Source: UBA8437 sp963933195
GTDB lineage: Bacteria > Planctomycetota > Planctomycetia > Planctomycetales > Planctomycetaceae
Assembly (NCBI GenBank): GCA_963933195.1
Contig: CAWVUS010000282.1
Coordinates: forward strand, 1 to 7,057
Length of the DNA stretch: 7,057 nucleotides
Direction: 5' to 3'
In this document: positions 1 to 4,360 of the stretch, one piece after another
Layout of the letters: each line of letters opens with the position of its first letter
Position numbering within the stretch: position 1 is the stretch's first letter
The notes under the pieces: model-generated
Databases searched by the model: none
Told to the model about the DNA's origin: nothing
Seen by the model: the letters and a program-made list of their open reading frames with translations, nothing else
Translations under genes and position numbers: made by a program

Positions 1-1
1 T

Positions 2-2347
2 GTCGCAGATACGCCACAACCGAAAGTGGATGCAGATCCGGTAACCAAGCCAAAATCCAAGCCAAAATCCAAGTCGGAACCCGGAAGTGAACCCAGGTTC
101 ATGCGGCCATTCTGGGAGGGTGACACCGTCGAAGGAGAAACAGTGTTATTCATCAAGGATTCGGCGAACAGTCAAGCCAAAGCGTCATTGCTCTTCCCCG
201 TGACGAAAATCCTCTCGGTTCGCAACTCTGCGGACGACGTCATCTACGAGGAAGGGCGGGACTACACGTGGAAATCAGGCTCACGTGAAATCGTTCTCCC
301 GGCTGGTTCGCGCATTGTGTCACGGACTCCTGACGAATTGCGTCGCCCGGCTGGCTCGCAGAAGTACAAATTGACGCATCGTGACGGCAATGGGGAAATC
401 TTCTTCGGCGCCAAGCTTGAGTATGCCGGCATGCAAACCTGCATCACATATCAGCACGCGCCAAACCAGTGGAAGTCCCCCGTTCCCAAATTCGACGCCC
501 AAGCGTTGCCTCGGTCGATTCGCCAATTGCTCAATCGGAGACCGCTGTCAATCGTCGTGCTTGGAGACAGCATTTCGACGGGATTGAATTCTTCAAAAAA
601 CGGAGAAGCGGCTCCCTGGCAACCCGGGTATCCGGAATTGCTGCGTCTTCACCTGAAAACGCGGTTTGGATCGGCGATCAAACTCACAAACCTCTCCGTC
701 GGCGGGAAGGACACTGCCTGGGCGCTGACGCAGATCGACGAGATGGTTAAAGCGAAGCCAGACCTTGTGATCCTGGCGTTTGGCATGAACGATTCTGCGG
801 GCCGATCCGCGCAAGACTACAAAGCGAACACTGAGAACATTGTCGGCCGGATACGCGCTACCTTGCCGGAGTGCGAGTTCATTCTGGTGGCTTCCATGCT
901 CGGCAATCGTGATTGGACGGGGCTGCGTCACGAGTTGTTTCCTGAGTATCGCAATGCTCTCGAGGAGTTGTGCGCATCAGATGGGATCGCGCTGGCCGAC
1001 GTGACATCGATCTGGACAGGTTTCCTGGCACTCAAGAAGGACTGGGATCAGACGGGGAACGGAGTGAATCACCCGAACGATTTTGGCCACCGCGTCTATG
1101 CTCAGGTGATCGCAACGTTGCTGGATTCCCGCGGCGAACCTTCGGCCGCCGTCGAGCCAGCGAAGACGATCGCCTCCGGGCCGTTGAGGTTCACCGAACA
1201 GCGGTTGCTGGGCAACTACACGTATTCTTACGCGTGTGTCGCGGCCGATCTCGATGGTGATGGCGATCTGGACTTGACCAGCTCCGACGCCGAGCCGAAC
1301 AGCAATCTCTATTTACTCCGGAACGATGGCAATGGACGTTTCAAGCACTCGTTCATTCAAAAGTACACAGGTAAAGACAACCAGCCGATTCGTTTGGAGC
1401 GGCATGCAATCGGCGACATCAACCGCGACGGTTGGGTCGACGTCGTGATCGTCGACAATCTGAAGTGGGACATCCGCTGGTTCGAGAATCCTGGGCCGAC
1501 GAAGATTACTCAGCCGTGGAAGCTGCATCGCGTCGCCCAGCCGAAGGAGGTCCCCGGTTCGTATGACGTCGCTTTGTCTGACCTGGATGGTGACGGCGAT
1601 CTCGATGTCGCTGCTTCCAGTTGGCGATTTGGCAATCGATTCGACTGGTTCGAAAACGTTGGCCAGCCGGGTGATGGTCGCGAGTGGACTCGGCATGAGG
1701 TCGACAAGATGATTGCAGAGACCCGCACGATCGCCATCGCCGACTTTAACCGAGACGGCAAACCAGACCTGCTGGGGAGCGCCCGCGTTGCCAATCAGGT
1801 TGTCTGGTACGAGAGCGTCGGCAAACCGGCCGGCCGATCCTGGAACAAGTACATCATCGATGCGAAAACGGTGGGACCCCAGCATGGACATCCGGTCGAC
1901 CTCGATCGCGATGGAGACCAGGATGTGGTGATGGCTTTCGGCGCTGCTCAAGCCGACAACGATTCGCCGAATTCGCACCAGGTTGCCTGGTACGAGAATC
2001 GTGGCACGCCAGGCCGGGGAATCGAGTGGACGAAACACACGATTGCCGCGAGATTTCCTCAAGGTGTTGAAGCGGTCGCGGGAGACCTCGACGGCGACGG
2101 TGATCTCGATGTTGTCGCCACTGGTTGGACTCCACACGGCCGGATCGCCTGGTTCGAGAATCCGGGTGATCCAAGAGGCGAGTGGAAAATGCACTCGATC
2201 AAAGAACGCTGGTCCAACGCGGTCACCGTCGTTCTGGCCGACCTGGACAAAGACGGCCGCCTGGACATCGTCGCGTGTGCCGAACGTGGGTCTAACGAGC
2301 TACGCTGGTGGCGAAATCTCGGCGACTCATCAGCCGGCGGGCGTTAG
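2..2347 (+). CDS. SGNH/GDSL hydrolase fused to seven-repeat FG-GAP/VCBS beta-propeller (5' partial)
   Basis: Probable secreted esterase or deacetylase of the SGNH superfamily carrying a calcium-binding propeller, perhaps for binding glycan or the cell surface. Residues are numbered from the GTG at 26. Residues 1-24 are a Lys/Pro/Ser-rich linker and 25-150 an unrecognised beta-rich domain. Residues about 173-366 are the SGNH domain: block I GDSIS with nucleophile Ser182, block II Gly226/Gly227, block III GMND with Asn255, and block V NHPND with His349. The residue three before His349, normally the catalytic Asp, is Gly346. Residues about 385-768 hold seven DxDGDGDxD-type loops 52-62 residues apart, six of them followed by W-[FYW]-[ER]-[NS]-x-G. 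The frame stays open to base 2 with no stop, the GTG has no ribosome-binding site, and no signal peptide is present, so the real start is upstream. The stop is TAG at 2345-2347. The SGNH and propeller calls are strong. The substrate is unknown; acetyl-xylan or other acylated glycans are guesses. Confidence 0.9.
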   Translation, partial: VADTPQPKVDADPVTKPKSKPKSKSEPGSEPRFMRPFWEGDTVEGETVLFIKDSANSQAKASLLFPVTKILSVRNSADDVIYEEGRDYTWKSGSREIVLPAGSRIVSRTPDELRRPAGSQKYKLTHRDGNGEIFFGAKLEYAGMQTCITYQHAPNQWKSPVPKFDAQALPRSIRQLLNRRPLSIVVLGDSISTGLNSSKNGEAAPWQPGYPELLRLHLKTRFGSAIKLTNLSVGGKDTAWALTQIDEMVKAKPDLVILAFGMNDSAGRSAQDYKANTENIVGRIRATLPECEFILVASMLGNRDWTGLRHELFPEYRNALEELCASDGIALADVTSIWTGFLALKKDWDQTGNGVNHPNDFGHRVYAQVIATLLDSRGEPSAAVEPAKTIASGPLRFTEQRLLGNYTYSYACVAADLDGDGDLDLTSSDAEPNSNLYLLRNDGNGRFKHSFIQKYTGKDNQPIRLERHAIGDINRDGWVDVVIVDNLKWDIRWFENPGPTKITQPWKLHRVAQPKEVPGSYDVALSDLDGDGDLDVAASSWRFGNRFDWFENVGQPGDGREWTRHEVDKMIAETRTIAIADFNRDGKPDLLGSARVANQVVWYESVGKPAGRSWNKYIIDAKTVGPQHGHPVDLDRDGDQDVVMAFGAAQADNDSPNSHQVAWYENRGTPGRGIEWTKHTIAARFPQGVEAVAGDLDGDGDLDVVATGWTPHGRIAWFENPGDPRGEWKMHSIKERWSNAVTVVLADLDKDGRLDIVACAERGSNELRWWRNLGDSSAGGR
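47..73 (+). repeat. 12-bp tandem repeat encoding KPKS units
   Basis: The unit aagccaaaatcc occurs twice perfectly (47-58 and 59-70) and is followed by the first three bases of a third copy. It encodes Lys-Pro-Lys-Ser repeats in the charged, proline-rich segment before the first folded domain. This looks like an interdomain linker following an export signal or another domain outside the window. Slippage could vary its length between strains. Confidence 0.75.
1178..2329 (+). repeat. Seven FG-GAP/VCBS propeller repeats within the SGNH gene
   Basis: Seven calcium-loop motifs begin at residues 408, 464, 519, 573, 625, 687 and 739 (numbered from the GTG at 26). The spacings are 56, 55, 54, 52, 62 and 52 residues, as expected for one blade each of a seven-bladed propeller. 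Copies 1, 3 and 6 share the identical core DLDGDGDLD. Copies 2 and 4 have D-[IF]-NRDG-x-x-D, copy 5 DLDRDGDQD, and copy 7 DLDKDGRLD. Each blade ends in an aromatic strand such as WFENPG; the first blade instead has LLRNDG. At DNA level the copies have diverged at third positions, so the duplications are old. Known FG-GAP/VCBS folds bind Ca2+ through the Asp-rich loop; the ligand of this propeller cannot be told from sequence. Confidence 0.88.
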
Positions 2348-2356
2348 CCCCCGGTT
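2332..2356 (+). repeat. GC-rich hairpin across the stop codon; candidate dispersed planctomycete palindrome, terminator-like
   Basis: Bases 2334-2342 pair with 2347-2354 around a GTTA loop (2343-2346), giving eight G-C pairs with a single bulged C at 2338. One A-T and one G-T pair extend the stem at its base. The TAG stop (2345-2347) lies in the loop and the first stem base, and the last codons (Ala-Gly-Gly-Arg) come from the 5' arm. A moderately T-rich stretch (TTTCTGTTTG) follows, so the hairpin could act as a weak intrinsic terminator. From memory, near-identical ggcgggcgttagcccccgg-type palindromes are scattered in planctomycete genomes at gene ends. Only one copy is in this window, so repeat status here is inferred. 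Confidence 0.55.
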
Positions 2357-2439
2357 TCTGTTTGCGGGGCGTTCGGAACCGGACTGCGAGTTTAGAACAG
2401 AGACCAAAGTTGAGCGACCTTTAGATTCGGGCGAAGAAC
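2348..2439. other. Intergenic spacer between two co-directional genes
   Basis: These 92 bases hold the 3' arm of the hairpin and otherwise nothing clearly recognisable. No convincing -35/-10 pair is seen. The purine run GAAG at 2433-2436 is only three bases from the next ATG, too close for a good Shine-Dalgarno site. The spacer length and the hairpin leave it open whether the two genes are co-transcribed. Confidence 0.5.
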
Positions 2440-2496
2440 ATGTTACGACACGCCGTCGCGTTGCTTCTGGCCGGCCTGATCATCAGTGGTGGATCA
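2440..2496 (+). other. Probable Sec signal peptide of the 623-residue glycosidase-like protein
   Basis: Residues 1-19 have Arg3/His4, then an uninterrupted hydrophobic stretch AVALLLAGLII, then small residues (SGGS) suited to signal peptidase I. The exact cleavage point is uncertain because no clean A-x-A motif is present. Export fits the polysaccharide-directed domain that follows. Confidence 0.6.
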
Positions 2497-4311
2497 AACC
2501 GCCGGACCGGAGCCCCGCCGGACGACAGGACCGGGAAGTGGAGAATCCTCGTTGACAAAGTCGTGTCGCACGAGACCCGTCCGAATATCACCAACGACCA
2601 GGTTCGCGAGATCGCAGACGCCGGTTTCAATGTGATTGTTCCCCGATGGGGAGGCGACAATCTGGTAGTCGTCAGACACGGGGCAACATTGGCGCAGCGA
2701 AATGGCATCCGTTACATGCCATGGATCCGCGGCTCGGCCTATACGCAGGACCCTGCCAGAATGATGGTCTGGCGCGACGGTGTTGTTGGCACCAAGGCAC
2801 TCTACAGCCCCAACTGTGAGGAGCTCTGGAAGAAGATCACCGAATTACTGGAAGCCCACGCCCGTCTTTCGAGGTCGATTCCGTCACTCGTGGGCACGTT
2901 CCTGGACTTTGAGAACTACGACACGCACGGAGGCTACGGACACTGCTACGACCTGTCGTATGACGAGTTAATTCTCGATCGCTTCTCGAAGTTCGCCAAC
3001 ATCGAGATTCCGCGGCTGCAACCCAGGGACCGGTATCCGTGGCTTGTGGAGCACAACCACCACGACGAATTCGAGAAATTCCAGATCGGCGAATGGAAGC
3101 GACGATGCCGGGCACTCCGGGATCGCATTGATGCGATCAACCCCTCGTTTCAACTGGCCGTTTATCCCGTTCCTGGTCCGCGATTTCTGGAGGAGGCGGC
3201 CTACCGGAACTGGTCCACGCGTGCGGCCCCGCTGATTCTTGCCGATGCGGCAACGTACGGCCCCCCGATGGGGTTCGTGAAACACAAGGCGGCGCTCCGC
3301 GAGAATCGCCGTAAGTTGCTGGATCACATTTCGTACGTCCGGAAACTCGGAATTCCTTTTCAGTACGTGGGCGGAGTTGATCCGATTGTTGATCCCGGCA
3401 ACCCCGAGTTTCACGGAAAGAACGCCGACATGATTGCGTCGGTGGGCGACGGTTATTGGGTGTTCTATGAAGGCCCGACTCACGGCCAGGACGACCACCG
3501 TAAGGCGTTCGATTGGTTTGCCAGGGCCAACAGGTCGATTAAACGCCAGACATTCCACCTCCAGTATCAGCCGAGACAAACACCGGAACGCGAGCTTCCC
3601 GCAACCATTCAGCGTGTGCCTGGCAAGCTCACTATCGCACACGAAGGGGTGACCATCGGTCTGCATAAGGCCCTCAATCGAACCGGCCGGTTTCACGCCC
3701 GGTCTCTCGAGAGCCTGGACCTGAAGTATCTGCAATCGGCCGACATCGTGTGGATTCAGGCGGGAATGCGCTGGATGGATTCCAGTCCCGAGCTGGTGGC
3801 TAATCTTCGCTCCTACGTGGAGCGGGGCGGTCGCCTGCTGGTGACGCACCTCGGCTGGAGCAAGACAGCCTGTGCTCATCAGCACGCTGACAAGTTCGCC
3901 ACGGCTCTGCTGGACATCCACCCGGTGCCGGCCATGGACATGTTCCGCGAAGTCGCCAGCTGGTCTGCACCCAGGCACGACCGATGCCGTGGTCCGTATG
4001 TACTCGATGATCGCATCGTTGTTACAGACCCTGATTTCGTCCCGGGGTTGAACACCCGGACAAAGCTCATCACCAACTCACCCAACCATATGGTGTTACT
4101 TGCCGGTCAGCACGGGCGAGTGATTGCGGAAGATGGCTTTGGAGACCCCGTCTGTGTCTCAGGCCAGTTCGGTAAGGGAAGGGTTGTTCTGTCGGGCTGT
4201 TACTACGGCTACTGGGCTCCGGCCAGGACGTTTCCGTTTGGCTGCGCGGAGGAGCGGCAATTGTTCTATGCGATGCTGGATTGGCTGGCGGAAGGGAAAG
4301 ATGGCCAGTGA
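2440..4311 (+). CDS. Secreted putative glycoside hydrolase-like protein with C-terminal GATase1-like domain
   Basis: I do not recognise a specific named family. The N-terminus has a short basic region and a hydrophobic core (residues 5-15) resembling a Sec signal peptide. There is no cysteine for a lipobox, so it is probably not a lipoprotein. Residues about 34-365 read like a TIM barrel of a glycosidase: alternating beta segments (NVIVPRW 64-70, YMPWIRG 92-98, VGTFLDFENYD 151-161, FQLAVYP 237-243, YWVFYEGP 339-346) and a strand-end acidic pair Asp156/Glu158 that could be catalytic. A His/Asp cluster (EHNHHDE, 204-210) may bind metal or substrate. Residues about 395-617 resemble the flavodoxin-like class-I glutamine amidotransferase/ThuA or beta-galactosidase-trimerisation fold: ADIVWIQAG 434-442, YVERGGRLLVTH 459-470, FGKGRVVLSG 577-586, and a terminal EER...AMLDWLA helix. 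No Cys nucleophile elbow is seen. The ATG is the first possible start after an in-frame TAG at 2422-2424. The substrate is unknown. Confidence 0.85.
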   Translation: MLRHAVALLLAGLIISGGSNRRTGAPPDDRTGKWRILVDKVVSHETRPNITNDQVREIADAGFNVIVPRWGGDNLVVVRHGATLAQRNGIRYMPWIRGSAYTQDPARMMVWRDGVVGTKALYSPNCEELWKKITELLEAHARLSRSIPSLVGTFLDFENYDTHGGYGHCYDLSYDELILDRFSKFANIEIPRLQPRDRYPWLVEHNHHDEFEKFQIGEWKRRCRALRDRIDAINPSFQLAVYPVPGPRFLEEAAYRNWSTRAAPLILADAATYGPPMGFVKHKAALRENRRKLLDHISYVRKLGIPFQYVGGVDPIVDPGNPEFHGKNADMIASVGDGYWVFYEGPTHGQDDHRKAFDWFARANRSIKRQTFHLQYQPRQTPERELPATIQRVPGKLTIAHEGVTIGLHKALNRTGRFHARSLESLDLKYLQSADIVWIQAGMRWMDSSPELVANLRSYVERGGRLLVTHLGWSKTACAHQHADKFATALLDIHPVPAMDMFREVASWSAPRHDRCRGPYVLDDRIVVTDPDFVPGLNTRTKLITNSPNHMVLLAGQHGRVIAEDGFGDPVCVSGQFGKGRVVLSGCYYGYWAPARTFPFGCAEERQLFYAMLDWLAEGKDGQ

Positions 4312-4360
4312 CGACAAGGATTGCTCCAGTCAACGCCTGCAGTGTATGTCGAACAGTCCG
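4312..4360. other. Convergent intergenic spacer without clear terminator
   Basis: These 49 bases separate the stop of the plus-strand glycosidase-like gene from the stop of the minus-strand GH29-like gene. Apart from the hexamer palindrome ctgcag I find no stable stem followed by a T-run on either strand. Transcripts from the two sides may overlap at their 3' ends or end by Rho. Confidence 0.5.

Noticed and set aside
1313..2194. A 293-codon open frame on the minus strand
   Set aside because: It lies wholly antisense to the propeller repeats. The recurrent GAT/GAC-rich loops create stop-free antisense frames, and the translation has no recognisable domain.
2371..2379. Small palindrome GTTCGGAAC in the spacer
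   Set aside because: Four-base arms around one base are too short for a hairpin and are expected by chance; there is no second copy suggesting an operator.
2410..2427. Possible promoter for the 2440 gene: TTGAGC and TAGATT
   Set aside because: The two hexamers are only six bases apart, far from the usual 16-18, and neither matches well otherwise.
2440..2499. Lipoprotein signal for the 2440 gene
   Set aside because: The hydrophobic stretch ends in ISGGSN with no cysteine, so there is no lipobox; an ordinary signal peptide fits better.
1983..2555. A 190-codon plus-strand frame bridging the end of the SGNH gene and the start of the next gene
   Set aside because: It overlaps both real genes in another frame. 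Its middle is just translation of the palindrome (QPAGVSPRF-like), and the product is arginine/serine-rich without structure.
2968..3978. A 336-codon open frame on the minus strand
   Set aside because: It is antisense to the glycosidase-like gene, whose translation has a signal peptide and coherent fold motifs. The antisense product shows none.
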